Source of the DNA: WGMI01 sp041739275
Lineage (GTDB): Bacteria; Bacteroidota; Bacteroidia; Flavobacteriales; Schleiferiaceae
Length of the DNA stretch: 53,750 bases
Direction: 5' to 3'
Assembly (NCBI GenBank): GCA_041739275.1
Contig: JBGSOF010000046.1
Location: forward strand, 1 to 53,750
This document shows, piece by piece, positions 8,594 to 18,039 of the stretch (positions are counted from its first letter, which is position 1; each line of letters starts with the position of its first letter). The notes under the pieces are model-generated. The model had not been told where the DNA came from. It was given only the letters and a program-made list of their open reading frames with translations, and searched no databases. A program made the position numbers and the translations under genes.

Positions 8594-9940
8594 TTACATC
8601 ATTTCTTTGCGGAGCAGGTCGAGCCCGCGCCGAACGGTTTCTTGAAGCGGTATTTTGGAAGTGCAAACGACTTCGCACAAAGCAAAATCTTCTTCAGCCA
8701 CCTCATAAACACCCAAGCGCTCCATACGTTCAATGTCTTCGGCTAAAATTGCCTTGAGCAAGGGGACGGGATAGATGTCGAACGGAAACACTTTTTCGTA
8801 CTCCCCGGTGACCACAAAAGCGCGTTCTTCTCCGTGCATATTGGTATCGAGCGCGTATTCGGCCTTGGGATTCAACCAAGAAAAAAGCGTTCGCGAAAGG
8901 CTGAATTTTTTCGGATCGGGCAAGAGCCAGCCAAAAAACTCGGGCTCCTCGCCCTCGGGAATCACAGTGATTTGGGCGTGATAGTTTCCGAGGAAGCCCT
9001 CAGCCGAGGCTTTGCGCCCGGTGAGAATGTCTCCGCTCACCACGCGTTGCTTGCCGGCGGCCAGGTTTCCGTGCAGCGCAGGTGCGAGTTGAGCACCCAA
9101 GCGCATTTTGACGTACTGGGGCTTCAGCACTCCGATGCCGCAAACGGCCACGACGCGTTCCGTATCGTATCTCTTGTCGAGGGCGAGCCGGCCGATCAGG
9201 ACAACATCCTGAGGCTGAACATACCAAACACATTCGCCCTTGTTGATCGGGTCGATATGGTGAATTTGAACCCCGACGTTTGATGCGGGATGGGGTCCGA
9301 AAAAGCGATTCACTTGAGCTCCCTTCACATCTGAAATAAACCTCGGTGCAGCGGCGCTTCCGTCGATGTTTAAATGTACCGGACCGGGGCTAAGGCGCTT
9401 CAAAACTTCGACGCCCGCCGCAAATAGAGCCTCTTGGCCGTTCAGCGCGAACTCGGGTTCCGCACCCAAGGGCGCCGTTTGAAAGCAAGAGACAAAAATG
9501 GCCTTGGGCGTTTCGTCGGGATTGGCAATGACGGCATACGGACGCGTCCGTATAAAGGGCCAGGCACCTGAAGACAAGAGCCATTGAATGGTCTCTTCGC
9601 GCCCCGAAGCCGGCAAAGCGGTTACCGGCGCATAGCGAACCTCGGCATCGGGAAGGATGCGCACGGCCTCGATGATGCGCTTGTCTCCGCGGTCAATCGA
9701 ACTGATCTCGCCACTCACCGGGGCACAGAAAAGTTTTCTCGGGTCGAGTTTATCGCAAAATACAGGCTGACCCGCGAGGACTTCATCGCCTTCTGCCACC
9801 AGCATTTTCGGGGTTAAACCGGGAAAATCTGAAGGTTGCAGCGCGTAAACGGAAGAGGAAGCGATGTTGTGAATCTGCTTCTCTGCCTTTCCCTTGAGGC
9901 GGAGATTTAAACCGCGCTTGATTCGAACTTCTTGGGACAT
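8594..9940 (-). CDS. nqrA: Na+-NQR subunit A
   Basis: NqrA is the cytoplasmic, non-redox subunit that binds to NqrB. The 448-residue protein begins with MSQEVRIKRGLNLRLKGKAE, the expected N-terminus, so the ATG at 9940 is preferred to an in-frame codon further upstream. Conserved stretches include PGLTPKMLVAEGDEVLAGQPVFCDK, the lipoyl-like first domain, and VCGIGVLKPQYVKMRLGAQL. It opens the nqrABCDEF-apbE operon. The -7-like element at 9968-9975 would give a short leader. Confidence 0.97.
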   Translation of the reverse strand: MSQEVRIKRGLNLRLKGKAEKQIHNIASSSVYALQPSDFPGLTPKMLVAEGDEVLAGQPVFCDKLDPRKLFCAPVSGEISSIDRGDKRIIEAVRILPDAEVRYAPVTALPASGREETIQWLLSSGAWPFIRTRPYAVIANPDETPKAIFVSCFQTAPLGAEPEFALNGQEALFAAGVEVLKRLSPGPVHLNIDGSAAAPRFISDVKGAQVNRFFGPHPASNVGVQIHHIDPINKGECVWYVQPQDVVLIGRLALDKRYDTERVVAVCGIGVLKPQYVKMRLGAQLAPALHGNLAAGKQRVVSGDILTGRKASAEGFLGNYHAQITVIPEGEEPEFFGWLLPDPKKFSLSRTLFSWLNPKAEYALDTNMHGEERAFVVTGEYEKVFPFDIYPVPLLKAILAEDIERMERLGVYEVAEEDFALCEVVCTSKIPLQETVRRGLDLLRKEMM

Positions 9941-9967
9941 GTTGTGGAAAACCAGAAATTTCGTGGC

Positions 9968-9975
9968 CAAAAGTA
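9968..9975 (-). promoter_or_regulatory. candidate -7 promoter element of the nqr operon
   Basis: On the minus strand TACTTTTG fits the Bacteroidota consensus TAnnTTTG exactly and ends 27 bases before the nqrA ATG. A matching -33 TTG is not obvious. The divergent T9SS plug gene starts about 50-70 bases away on the other strand. Confidence 0.5.
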
Positions 9976-10026
9976 GACATTTGTACACCTACGGCCGGCG
10001 TTCGGCTGGGCAAAATAAAGAACCAA

Positions 10027-11388
10027 ATGCGGGTCTCCGCACATTCGATGAAGTCAGTTTTTCACTTGATTTGCAAACAACCGACCCGAGCCCTGGGTTC
10101 GAGTCTTCGCACGGTGCTCTTTTCGACGGCCATTTTGTGCGCACACCACTCAGTTGTAGCGCAATACGCCGACGCGCGCAGCGGCCCGGTTCAAGGCTAC
10201 GAAGATCAGGTGTTTGACACCGGCATTCGCACAGTGCTGCTCCACCCCGTGGGCGACGAACTCGGATTTCCCGCCTTGCAACTGGGATCGGGAGCTCAAC
10301 TCGAGCTGAATTTTGACGATCTCACTTCCGCATCGGGCCTGCTGAACTACACCTTTGTGCACTGCGATGCGCAATGGAACCCATCCGACCTTCAAACCTC
10401 TCAGTACATCGCGGGCTATAGAAGCCAGTTCATCTCGGATATCCGCTTCTCTTTCAACACTTTTGTCCCGTATTCGCACTACAGGCTGCGCTTTCCGAGT
10501 CCCGAAATGAATTTGATGCTTTCGGGCAACTACGTCTTGTTGGTCTACGATCAAAGTCCCGAAGAACCCTTGCTGAGCCGCAGATTCGTGGTTTACGAGG
10601 ATTTGGCAAATTTCTCGGGCCGGGTGGTCCGTCCGCCGAAGGTCGACATGATGGATACCCACCAAGAAGTAGACTTTGCACTTGTCCATTCGCGTTATCC
10701 CATTCCCAACCCCTTCGACGACCTCTCGGTGCAGCTCTTGCAAAATGGCCGATGGGATCGATCGATTCGGGGGCTCAAGCCGAGGTTCATTCGAGATCGC
10801 GCCCTCGACTACAACTACGACGGCCCCAACGACTTTGCGGGAGGCAACGAATGGCGCAGCTTCGACACCAAAAACGATCAAGCGCTTTCGCTCCAAGTGC
10901 GCCGCATCGAGCTCGACAGCCTGTTTACGTTTTATTTGGCCGAAGATCGGACGCGCAACATTGGGGTGTATTCCTATTTAGATGACATCGACGGCCGAAG
11001 GGTGGTCAGAAAGTCGGGTTCGAGCGATCCGCAAATCGAAGCGGACTATGTGTGGGTCGACTTTGCGCTCCGTCCACAGACCGAGTGGACCGGTGGCTCG
11101 ATTTTCGTATTCGGCGCCATCAGCGACTGGAAGCTCCAAGACGATTTTCGACTGGTGTACGATCCTTCTTCCAAGCTTTATCGAGCGAGGGTGCTGATCA
11201 AACAGGGCTATTGCGATTATCAGTACGCGGTGCTGGGAGAAGATGGCGTTCCCGACCCCTCGCCCATCGAAGGCGATCGTTGGGAAACTCGAAACACCTA
11301 TCAGCTGATGGCCTACCACCGCGAGGTAGGGCTCCGCTACGACCGTCTGATTGCCTTTGCTCAATGGACCAGTGCTCAAGGTCTGTAG
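10027..11388 (+). CDS. type IX secretion system plug protein (former DUF5103)
   Basis: Plug proteins close the large SprA channel of the T9SS on the periplasmic side. The 453-residue protein carries a signal peptide, though ATG 10048 (MKSVFHL) is an alternative start. The DUF5103 core has TFVHCDAQWNPSDLQTSQYI, SFNTFVPYSHYRLRFPSPEM and SGNYVLLVYDQ near residues 110-180. A later beta-rich domain contains VFGAISDWKLQDDFRLVYD and ends in a Tyr-rich strand region. It is divergent from nqrA. Its presence agrees with the two T9SS cargo genes in this window. I am confident of the family; the plug role is transferred from studied homologues. Confidence 0.88.
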   Translation: MRVSAHSMKSVFHLICKQPTRALGSSLRTVLFSTAILCAHHSVVAQYADARSGPVQGYEDQVFDTGIRTVLLHPVGDELGFPALQLGSGAQLELNFDDLTSASGLLNYTFVHCDAQWNPSDLQTSQYIAGYRSQFISDIRFSFNTFVPYSHYRLRFPSPEMNLMLSGNYVLLVYDQSPEEPLLSRRFVVYEDLANFSGRVVRPPKVDMMDTHQEVDFALVHSRYPIPNPFDDLSVQLLQNGRWDRSIRGLKPRFIRDRALDYNYDGPNDFAGGNEWRSFDTKNDQALSLQVRRIELDSLFTFYLAEDRTRNIGVYSYLDDIDGRRVVRKSGSSDPQIEADYVWVDFALRPQTEWTGGSIFVFGAISDWKLQDDFRLVYDPSSKLYRARVLIKQGYCDYQYAVLGEDGVPDPSPIEGDRWETRNTYQLMAYHREVGLRYDRLIAFAQWTSAQGL

Positions 11389-11409
11389 CCAAGCGAATCG
11401 AGTGCGAAG

Positions 11410-12441
11410 GTGAGCGCTGAAAACGAACCGATTCCCGGCGATTCGAACGAGGAGAAATCTGCTGAGAATGTCGATTTGGAGAGCGTTCCGGAGGGTTCAT
11501 CCGCCGAAAGCGAGCTCGAGAATCAGCCTGAGTCCGAACGAGGCCCCGAACGCGCCTGTCTCGATTGCGGCAAGATTCTGACCAACGAGAATTTTTGCCC
11601 CCATTGCGGCCAGAAAAACGCTGCGCACAAGCTGACGCTCAGGGAGTTTGTATATGAAACTCTGGGTAGTTTTTTCGCCTTCGACAGTCGATGGCTCGCC
11701 ACGCTGCGGGTTTTGATCCTCAAGCCGGGCAAGTTGGCCAGAGCCTATGCCGATGGTCAAAGAACCCGATTTGCCCCACCTCTGAGAGTGTTTCTGTGGA
11801 GTCTCATTATGACTTTGATTATCGACGATTCTCGATTTTTGGTCGAACCCGAAATTCAAGAAGGAGCCGACGGTTTTGTGGACGGCATTCAAGGCGATTC
11901 CACGGCAATCGATATCGGGCCGGACACCCTCGATTTGCCCGATCACGCCATGGCATATCCCGACTTAAATCCCTCGATTGGTTTGAAGAGAATTGGGATG
12001 GAGGATTCTTGGCGCAATCAAAAGTTCTATGCGTTTTTTCAAAACCTTCAAAAGCAAGGCGGGGGAGGATTCTCCGAATTCATCAAGAAACACTTGGTGG
12101 TGATGCTCTTGTTGTTCGTTCCCTTTTTAGCGCTCTGGCTCAAACTTCTTTACCTCAGAAAGGGCATTTACTTTTTGGAACACGCCACCTTCGTTTTCTA
12201 TGCACATGCCATGTTGTTTCTATTGATATTGATCGCCGAAATCGGGCAATTCTTCATCGATTACGACTTCATGAATATTTTGTTTTGGATATACATCCTC
12301 CATCTCTATCTTTCATTTGTCGGATTCTATGGAGAGTCGCGGTTCAAAAGTGCCGTTAAAATGGCCCTGAGCTCGTTGGGTTTTGTCGTTTTGGTGATTT
12401 TATTTGTCGTCGGGGTTTGGTTGCCTCCGCCATCAGCATGA
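11410..12441 (+). CDS. DUF3667 membrane protein with zinc ribbon
   Basis: A 343-residue protein starting at a GTG. Residues 1-45 are strongly acidic. A zinc-ribbon CLDCG ... CPHCGQKN follows at about residues 48-70, and then the family signature (FAFDSRWLATLRVLILKPGKLARAYADGQRTRF, seen as adjacent segments). The C-terminal third has about four membrane helices. DUF3667 is widespread in Bacteroidota and has no established function. The gene sits between the T9SS plug gene and apaG, ending 4 bases before apaG starts. Confidence 0.85.
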   Translation: MSAENEPIPGDSNEEKSAENVDLESVPEGSSAESELENQPESERGPERACLDCGKILTNENFCPHCGQKNAAHKLTLREFVYETLGSFFAFDSRWLATLRVLILKPGKLARAYADGQRTRFAPPLRVFLWSLIMTLIIDDSRFLVEPEIQEGADGFVDGIQGDSTAIDIGPDTLDLPDHAMAYPDLNPSIGLKRIGMEDSWRNQKFYAFFQNLQKQGGGGFSEFIKKHLVVMLLLFVPFLALWLKLLYLRKGIYFLEHATFVFYAHAMLFLLILIAEIGQFFIDYDFMNILFWIYILHLYLSFVGFYGESRFKSAVKMALSSLGFVVLVILFVVGVWLPPPSA

Positions 12442-12445
12442 GCTT

Positions 12446-12856
12446 GTGAAATACACGTCTTTAACAAAATCAGGAATTCGCCTCAGCGTGGAAACCATCG
12501 ATCGAGGAACGCAAATCGCCTCGGACGATCTCTTTATGTTTGATTTTGGCTACCGAATCGAAATGGAGAATCTCAGCGGAGAAGCCGTTCGCTTGTTGAG
12601 TCGAAGTTGGACGATTTACGACGCCTTGGCTCCGGTACACCGGGTGAGCGGTGAAGGGGTGGTGGGCGAAAATCCCATTCTCGAGCCTTCTGATCGCTAT
12701 GCGTATTCGAGCGGATGTTCGCTGCTTTCGGGCATCGGGAGCATGGCCGGCCATTATGTGTTTGTTTGCCTCGGCGCGGATGGACGGCCGACTGGTACGC
12801 CTTTTCAGGTAGAAATTCCCCGATTTCAATTGCTTGCAGCTCCACTTTGGAATTGA
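12446..12856 (+). CDS. apaG: ApaG domain protein
   Basis: ApaG is a small beta-sandwich protein first linked to Co2+/Mg2+ sensitivity and to diadenosine tetraphosphate metabolism; its molecular role is unresolved. This 136-residue copy begins at GTG 12446 (VKYTSLTKSGIRLSVE). It shows the fold's hallmarks: FGYRIEMENLSGEAVRLLSRSW, VSGEGVVGENPILEPSDRYAYSSGC and FQVEIPRF. An upstream ATG would overlap the DUF3667 gene by about 40 bases and add no conserved sequence. The stop overlaps the tsaC start. Confidence 0.93.
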   Translation: MKYTSLTKSGIRLSVETIDRGTQIASDDLFMFDFGYRIEMENLSGEAVRLLSRSWTIYDALAPVHRVSGEGVVGENPILEPSDRYAYSSGCSLLSGIGSMAGHYVFVCLGADGRPTGTPFQVEIPRFQLLAAPLWN

Positions 12857-13806
12857 ACCTCATCGGCACGGACATCGCTCGAGCCGTTGAATTGATTCGA
12901 AGCGGAAAGCCGGTGGGAATGCCCACAGAAACGGTTTACGGCTTGGCTGCAGACGCATTTAATGAGGCGGCGGTCGAGGAGGTCTTCCGCATCAAGAACA
13001 GGCCGTCTTTCGACCCTTTAATCGTACACGCAGCCGATATTGAAACCGCGCAAAGAGCGCTGCTCGAATGGCCCGAAATGGCTCAAAAACTGGCCGAACT
13101 CTTTTGGCCGGGCCCCTTGACGCTGGTGTTGCCCAAATCTGAAGAATTGCCCGACATCACGAGTTCGGGACTGGCAAAAGTCGGTGTTCGATGCCCGGCT
13201 CACCCCATGGCGCTCGAATTGCTCCGCGCCTCGGGCTGCTTACTCGCGGCCCCAAGTGCCAACCGCTTTGGCAGAACGAGCCCGACTTCGGCGCGAGATG
13301 TCGTCGAAGAACTCGGAACCTCTGTGGCTTATGTGCTCGATGGGGGAAGCTGCAGCGTCGGCATTGAATCGACGGTGCTCGAATGGAACGCTCAGGGCGA
13401 ACCCGTCATTTTAAGGCTGGGGGGGCTGAGCAGGGAATCGATTGAAAAAGCCCTTGGAACCAAGGTTCAAAGTCAGCTTTCGAGCTCCCGTCCGTCGGCG
13501 CCCGGAATGCTCCATGCGCATTATTCCCCGGGGGTGAGAATCAAATTGATGCGCCCTGAAGACGACCCTGAATTCGAAGAGGAAAGCGGATTTATCGCGT
13601 ATCGACACCCCAGCCCCGCCGTTGAGATGCGCTTTCAGCGAGTTTTGAGTCCCGATGGTTCGCTTGAACAGGCCGCCGCGGGCTTATTTCGGGCCATGAG
13701 AGAACTCGCTTCGATGCCGCTCAAATGCATCTATGCAGAGCAAATGCCCGAATTCGGATTGGGGCCTGCCATCAACGACCGCCTTACTCGAGCGGCTCAG
13801 TCTTAG
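12853..13806 (+). CDS. tsaC: L-threonylcarbamoyladenylate synthase, Sua5 type
   Basis: This enzyme makes threonylcarbamoyl-AMP from threonine, bicarbonate and ATP for the t6A modification of ANN-decoding tRNAs. The 317-residue protein has the YrdC domain first (GKPVGMPTETVYGLAADAF, KNRPSFDPLIVH, LLAAPSANRFGRTSPTSA, LDGGSCSVGIESTVLEW). The C-terminal Sua5 domain (SAPGMLHAHYSPG ... AINDRL) distinguishes it from the shorter TsaC. I place the start at TTG 12853, which overlaps the apaG stop (TTGA) and suggests translational coupling; TTG 12847 is possible. It is convergent with recQ. Confidence 0.93.
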   Translation: MNLIGTDIARAVELIRSGKPVGMPTETVYGLAADAFNEAAVEEVFRIKNRPSFDPLIVHAADIETAQRALLEWPEMAQKLAELFWPGPLTLVLPKSEELPDITSSGLAKVGVRCPAHPMALELLRASGCLLAAPSANRFGRTSPTSARDVVEELGTSVAYVLDGGSCSVGIESTVLEWNAQGEPVILRLGGLSRESIEKALGTKVQSQLSSSRPSAPGMLHAHYSPGVRIKLMRPEDDPEFEEESGFIAYRHPSPAVEMRFQRVLSPDGSLEQAAAGLFRAMRELASMPLKCIYAEQMPEFGLGPAINDRLTRAAQS

Positions 13807-13818
13807 ATTTCGAGCGCT

Positions 13819-15993
13819 CTAATTGCCGACTTCACTGGCCACTTTGAGCCGCACCAAGCGCAAAATTTCTTCGTCGAAGGCCCCGTCGAGCGCGTCGTAG
13901 GCTTCGCGCAAATCGTCGTTCTGCGCTTGTTTAAAATAATCGAAAATCTCTTCGACGTCTTCATCGTCGAGCATTTCGTTGATGTGGTAGTCGATGTTGA
14001 TTCGAGTGCCCGAATGCACGATGTGCTCCATTTCGGTGAGCAGATCGTCTTTGCTCATGCCCTTGGAATGCGCAATGTCTTTGAGGGGAAGTTTGCGATC
14101 GGTGCTTTGAATGATGAATACTTTGTTTCCCGATCGGTTAACCACGCTCTTGACCACCGATTCGCGGTCTTTTTCGATGCCGTGTTCTTCGACATAACGC
14201 GCAATGACCCGAACAAAGTCGTCTCCGTATTTGCGCGCCTTTCCTTCGCCCACCCCCTGAATGTGCTTGAGCTCTTCGATGGTCGTCGGGTAGTGAAGGC
14301 ACATTTCGCCCAGCGATTGCTCTGAAAAAACCAAATAGGGTGCGACTCCTTTCTTTTTGGCGACGCTTATTTTGAGGTCTTTAAGTATTTTAAACAAGAC
14401 CTCGTCGAGAACGGCAGCGCCTTCGGCTCGGTCTTCGTCAATCTCCATTTGACGGTAGTCTCGGTCTTCGCGCATCAAGAACGGCTCGGGCTTGGCCGCG
14501 TACTTCAGCGCTTGCTCGGTAAGCCTCAGCAGCCCGTAGCTTTCAATGTCCTTGACCAAGAAACCGCGGACAACTGCCTGGCGAATCACGCTGAGCCAAT
14601 GCAATTCCGATCGGTCAGCGCCTTTGCCAAAATTCGGGGCTTCGTTGGCCTTCTGCGCCTTGACGATGGCGTTGACCTCGCCGCGCAATACGTCGGTTAA
14701 GTGCTGTGCCTTAAGCCTTTGACCAGTCTGAGACACGGTGTCGAGCACGCGCACCAGGTCGGCCGAGGCATCGTAATTCGGAGCGGGATTGCGGCAATTG
14801 TCACACATTCCGCGACAATCTTCCTCGTTAAAAATCTCGCCGAAATAGTGCAGCAAAAACACCCTTCGGCAGCAACTGGTCTCAACATAACCCACGGTGT
14901 CCTGCAACAACTGGCGGCCGATCTCCTGCTCAGAAACCGGCTTGTTGTTCATGAATTTCTCGAGCTTTTCGATGTCTTTATGGCTGTAAAACGCCAAGCA
15001 ATGGCCTTCGCCCCCGTCGCGACCCGCGCGACCGGTTTCCTGATAATAACTCTCGAGGCTTTTCGGGATATCGTAATGGACGACAAAGCGCACATCGGGC
15101 TTGTCGATGCCCATTCCAAAGGCAATGGTCGCTACGATTACATCGACCTCTTCTCTCAAAAAAGCGTCCTGATGTCGCACTCGGCTGTGCGCGTCCAAAC
15201 CTGCGTGATACGGCAAGGCCTTTACCCCGTTGGTGCGAAGCGTTTCGGCCACTTCTTCAACTTTTTTCCGGCTGAGGCAATACACGATACCGCTCTTTCC
15301 CTCGAAGCGCTTGACAAAGCGAACCAGTTCTTTTTCCACTTGATGCTTGGGGCGCACCTCGTAGTAGAGATTGGGGCGGTTGAACGACGACTTGAAAACC
15401 TGGGCAGTTTCCATTCCGAGGTTTTTCTGAATATCGCTTTGAACCTTGGGCGTGGCCGTTGCCGTGAGGGCGATCACGGGTCGGCGGCCAATTCGGCTCA
15501 TAATGCTGCGCAGATTGCGGTACTCGGGTCTAAAGTCGTGCCCCCACTCCGAGATGCAGTGGGCTTCGTCTATGGCGTAGAGCGAGATCGGAACACTTCG
15601 CAGCAGTTCGATGTTCTCTTCCTTGGTGAGCGATTCGGGGGCCACGTAGAGCAGTTTGGTGATGCCCTCGTGTAGGTCGCTGTGCACCTGCAAAACTTCT
15701 TTTCGGCTGAGCGAAGAATTCAAGACGTGGGCAATTCCGTTTTCGGTTGAAAAGCCCCGCAGCGAGTCTACCTGATTTTTCATCAGGGCAATGAGCGGCG
15801 AAATCACAACGGCAGTGCCCTCGAGCACCAGAGCGGGAAGTTGATAACAGAGCGATTTGCCCGCCCCCGTGGGCATGATGACAAATGCATCGTTCGATTC
15901 GAGCAAACTGTTGACAACGGCTTCTTGGTTGCCCTTGAACGTATTGAATCCGAAGAACTTCTTGAGCTGTTCGGCAGCGGTCATACTTGCCAT
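13819..15993 (-). CDS. recQ: ATP-dependent DNA helicase RecQ
   Basis: RecQ unwinds recombination and replication intermediates. The 724-residue protein is longer than E. coli RecQ (about 610) and matches the long Bacteroidota form. Walker A is MPTGAGKSLCYQLP, the DEAH box is AIDEAHCISEWGHDFRPEY, and motif VI is YYQETGRAGRDG. The zinc site comprises CCRRVFLL plus the CRGMCDNC cysteines, and an HRDC domain lies near residues 520-600. A C-terminal extension follows (SKGMSKDDLLTEMEHIVHSG). The ATG at 15993 has AAAGGAATT just upstream. A kpsF-type isomerase gene often lies between recQ and tatC in relatives, as I recall; it is absent here. Confidence 0.96.
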   Translation of the reverse strand: MASMTAAEQLKKFFGFNTFKGNQEAVVNSLLESNDAFVIMPTGAGKSLCYQLPALVLEGTAVVISPLIALMKNQVDSLRGFSTENGIAHVLNSSLSRKEVLQVHSDLHEGITKLLYVAPESLTKEENIELLRSVPISLYAIDEAHCISEWGHDFRPEYRNLRSIMSRIGRRPVIALTATATPKVQSDIQKNLGMETAQVFKSSFNRPNLYYEVRPKHQVEKELVRFVKRFEGKSGIVYCLSRKKVEEVAETLRTNGVKALPYHAGLDAHSRVRHQDAFLREEVDVIVATIAFGMGIDKPDVRFVVHYDIPKSLESYYQETGRAGRDGGEGHCLAFYSHKDIEKLEKFMNNKPVSEQEIGRQLLQDTVGYVETSCCRRVFLLHYFGEIFNEEDCRGMCDNCRNPAPNYDASADLVRVLDTVSQTGQRLKAQHLTDVLRGEVNAIVKAQKANEAPNFGKGADRSELHWLSVIRQAVVRGFLVKDIESYGLLRLTEQALKYAAKPEPFLMREDRDYRQMEIDEDRAEGAAVLDEVLFKILKDLKISVAKKKGVAPYLVFSEQSLGEMCLHYPTTIEELKHIQGVGEGKARKYGDDFVRVIARYVEEHGIEKDRESVVKSVVNRSGNKVFIIQSTDRKLPLKDIAHSKGMSKDDLLTEMEHIVHSGTRINIDYHINEMLDDEDVEEIFDYFKQAQNDDLREAYDALDGAFDEEILRLVRLKVASEVGN

Positions 15994-16170
15994 AATTCCT
16001 TTAGCGACAACGCCTTTCGTCCATAATAATAAAGCCCGATCGAGCGCGGACTTTTGAACGAGTGAAGATAGCCCAAACCCACTGATCTAAACGAGATGGT
16101 GACAGAATGTGCGCCTGTGGACGAACTTCGCGGGCTCGCTCCGCCTTAGCCGAATGATTTTGATTGAAGA

Positions 16171-16992
16171 ATGCCCGAAGAAAAAGCACCTAACGAAAAT
16201 CGACTGAGCTTTCTCGGACACCTCGACGAGCTTCGCGCTCATTTGTTCCGGTCGGCCATGGCCATACTCGCTTTGAGTGCGCTGGCCTTTGCCAAGCCCA
16301 AATGGATTTTCGACGGCTTGTTGTTGTATCCCCTATCGCCCGATTTCCCGACCTACAAGCTCATCTGCAAGGGTTTGAGATCTATGGGCCTTGATTCTGA
16401 TTTTTGCCTCGAAAAAATGCCATTCGAACTGCTCAATACCCAGCTCTCCGGGCAGTTCAACATGCATTTATGGGTTTCGTTTTGCGCGGGTCTGGCCTTT
16501 GGTTTCCCCTATGTGGCTTGGGAAATTTGGAGGTTTGTAGCCCCGGGCTTGCGCGCCTCCGAACGAAAAGCGGCACGAGGAGTGGTCGCGTTTTCGAGCA
16601 TCCTTTTTTTGCTGGGAATTGGCTTTGGTTATTTTCTCCTCATTCCGTTTACGGTTCAGTTTTTCGGAGGCTATCAAGTGAGTGTTTCTGTGGTCAACTA
16701 CATCGATCTAAGCTCGTTCGTGGGTTCGCTCACCACCATGACCCTCGCTTGCGGCCTGCTGTTTCAGCTCCCTGTGGCGATTTATTTTTTGAGCAGGGCG
16801 GGCTTGGTCGGCCCGGAGTGGTTGAAGAAATACCGAAAACACGCCTTGGTCTTGGTTTTGGTCGCTGCGGCCATCATCACCCCCCCCGACCTCTTTAGCC
16901 AGATTGTGCTTTCAATCCCGCTATTTTTGCTCTACGAGCTCAGCATCCAAATCAGCGCGATGCAAGTAAACCGGAGCGCGAAATCTCGATGA
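16171..16992 (+). CDS. tatC: twin-arginine translocase subunit TatC
   Basis: TatC recognises twin-arginine signal peptides and forms the core of the Tat export complex for folded proteins. The 273-residue protein has six membrane helices with the conserved N-terminal FLGHLDELRAHLFRS and FGFPYVAWEIWRFVAPGL. It also has the family's C-terminal AAIITPPDLFSQI, including the conserved PPD. A larger-than-usual first periplasmic loop (about residues 50-100) is typical of Bacteroidota TatC. No tatA is in the window. Its stop overlaps the lptB start (ATGA). Confidence 0.95.
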   Translation: MPEEKAPNENRLSFLGHLDELRAHLFRSAMAILALSALAFAKPKWIFDGLLLYPLSPDFPTYKLICKGLRSMGLDSDFCLEKMPFELLNTQLSGQFNMHLWVSFCAGLAFGFPYVAWEIWRFVAPGLRASERKAARGVVAFSSILFLLGIGFGYFLLIPFTVQFFGGYQVSVSVVNYIDLSSFVGSLTTMTLACGLLFQLPVAIYFLSRAGLVGPEWLKKYRKHALVLVLVAAAIITPPDLFSQIVLSIPLFLLYELSIQISAMQVNRSAKSR

Positions 16993-17750
16993 TGCGAACT
17001 CTCAAGGCGGTCGATTTGGTGAAGCGCTACCGCAAGAGGAGCGTGGTAAACGGGGTATCTTTTGATGTCAAGCAAGGCGAAATTGTCGGTCTGCTCGGTC
17101 CGAACGGCGCGGGCAAGACCACTTCGTTTTACATGACCGTCGGTCTGGTGCGTCCGGACGAAGGCCGAATCGAACTCGACGGACAAGACATTACCCGCGA
17201 CCCGATGTTTCGCAGAGCGCAAAAAGGCATTGGCTACTTGGCTCAGGAAGCCTCCGTTTTTAGGAAGTTGAGCGTCGAAGACAACATTCGCGGTGTGCTC
17301 GAAATGACCGACAAGAGCAAGTCCGAACAGTCAGACAAGCTCGAATCCCTGCTCAGTGAGTTCAGCCTCAATCACATACGTACAAACCGTGGCGATTTAC
17401 TCAGCGGCGGAGAGCGTCGCCGCACCGAAATTGCCCGAGCTCTCGCCGTAGACCCGAGCTTTATTCTCCTCGACGAACCTTTTGCGGGCGTAGACCCGAT
17501 TGCAGTTGAAGACATTCAGTCGATTGTGGCCAAGCTGAAGGAGCGAAACATCGGCATCTTGATTACCGACCACAACGTACAAGAAACTCTGGCCATTACC
17601 GACCGCACCTATCTGATGTTCGAGGGGCAAATTTTGAAATCGGGATCGGCCGAGGAACTGGCATCAGACGAAACCGTGCGCCGTGTGTACCTCGGCAAGA
17701 ATTTCGAACTCCGCAAAAAGACGGCGAGCCCACCGAGCCCCGGAGTGTAA
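16989..17750 (+). CDS. lptB: LPS export ABC transporter ATPase LptB
   Basis: LptB powers extraction of lipopolysaccharide from the inner membrane with LptF/G and the Lpt bridge. The 253-residue ABC protein has Walker A GPNGAGKTTSFYMTVG, signature LSGGERRRTEIARAL, Walker B FILLDEPFAGVDPIAV and the H-loop ITDHNV. SFYM after Walker A is characteristic of LptB. The start overlaps the tatC stop by 4 bases, so the two are translated from one message. The message ends at the hairpin 17795-17821. Confidence 0.95.
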   Translation: MMRTLKAVDLVKRYRKRSVVNGVSFDVKQGEIVGLLGPNGAGKTTSFYMTVGLVRPDEGRIELDGQDITRDPMFRRAQKGIGYLAQEASVFRKLSVEDNIRGVLEMTDKSKSEQSDKLESLLSEFSLNHIRTNRGDLLSGGERRRTEIARALAVDPSFILLDEPFAGVDPIAVEDIQSIVAKLKERNIGILITDHNVQETLAITDRTYLMFEGQILKSGSAEELASDETVRRVYLGKNFELRKKTASPPSPGV

Positions 17751-17794
17751 ACCGGAGTTGCCGCGAGGCGCAACGATTGAATTTTCATCAAAAA

Positions 17795-17821
17795 AAAACC
17801 CGGCCTTTGGAACCGGGTTTT
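17795..17821. terminator. bidirectional intrinsic terminator
   Basis: AAAACCCGG (17795-17803) pairs with CCGGGTTTT (17813-17821), a 9-bp stem around a 9-base loop. On the minus strand it is followed by a long T run (from the A run at 17790-17798). It closes lptB from the left and the sigma-factor operon from the right, 27 bases after the small gene's stop. Confidence 0.85.
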
Positions 17822-17847
17822 ACGCGAATCAATCGAAGACAAACAGA

Positions 17848-18036
17848 TCAGTTTTGATCGATCAGCCAACAGCGGCCTCCCACCCGAACCGAACGAACAG
17901 AGGCCGAAAAGCTCATGATGTTGCGCAGAGTGGACTCTTTCGGAAGAAACCCGGCGGAGAGCTCGGAATGCGCTATTTTTTTCTCAACAGGTGTAATGTG
18001 CTTCAAATGCGCAGGTTTTAAAGGTTCGACGTTCAA
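17848..18036 (-). CDS. small conserved-looking protein downstream of the sigma factor
   Basis: This 62-residue reading frame starts at TTG 18036 and ends just before the shared terminator, so it closes the sigma-factor transcript. A strong Shine-Dalgarno-like AAGGGGAG lies at 18047-18040, three bases before the TTG, which is what decides the start. The C-terminal half (GFLPKESTLRNIMSFSASV) resembles, from memory, a family of tiny Bacteroidota proteins of the pattern P-x-x-T-L-x-N-I-x-x-F/Y-S encoded after this sigma factor. It has no membrane segment or known domain. It could be an anti-sigma or regulatory partner, but that is speculation. Confidence 0.6.
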   Translation of the reverse strand: MNVEPLKPAHLKHITPVEKKIAHSELSAGFLPKESTLRNIMSFSASVRSVRVGGRCWLIDQN

Positions 18037-18039
18037 TAT

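Noticed and set aside
14701..15675. 324-residue open frame antisense to recQ
   Set aside because: No recognisable domain; recQ on the other strand has full motifs, and long antisense frames are expected in this GC-rich coding sequence.
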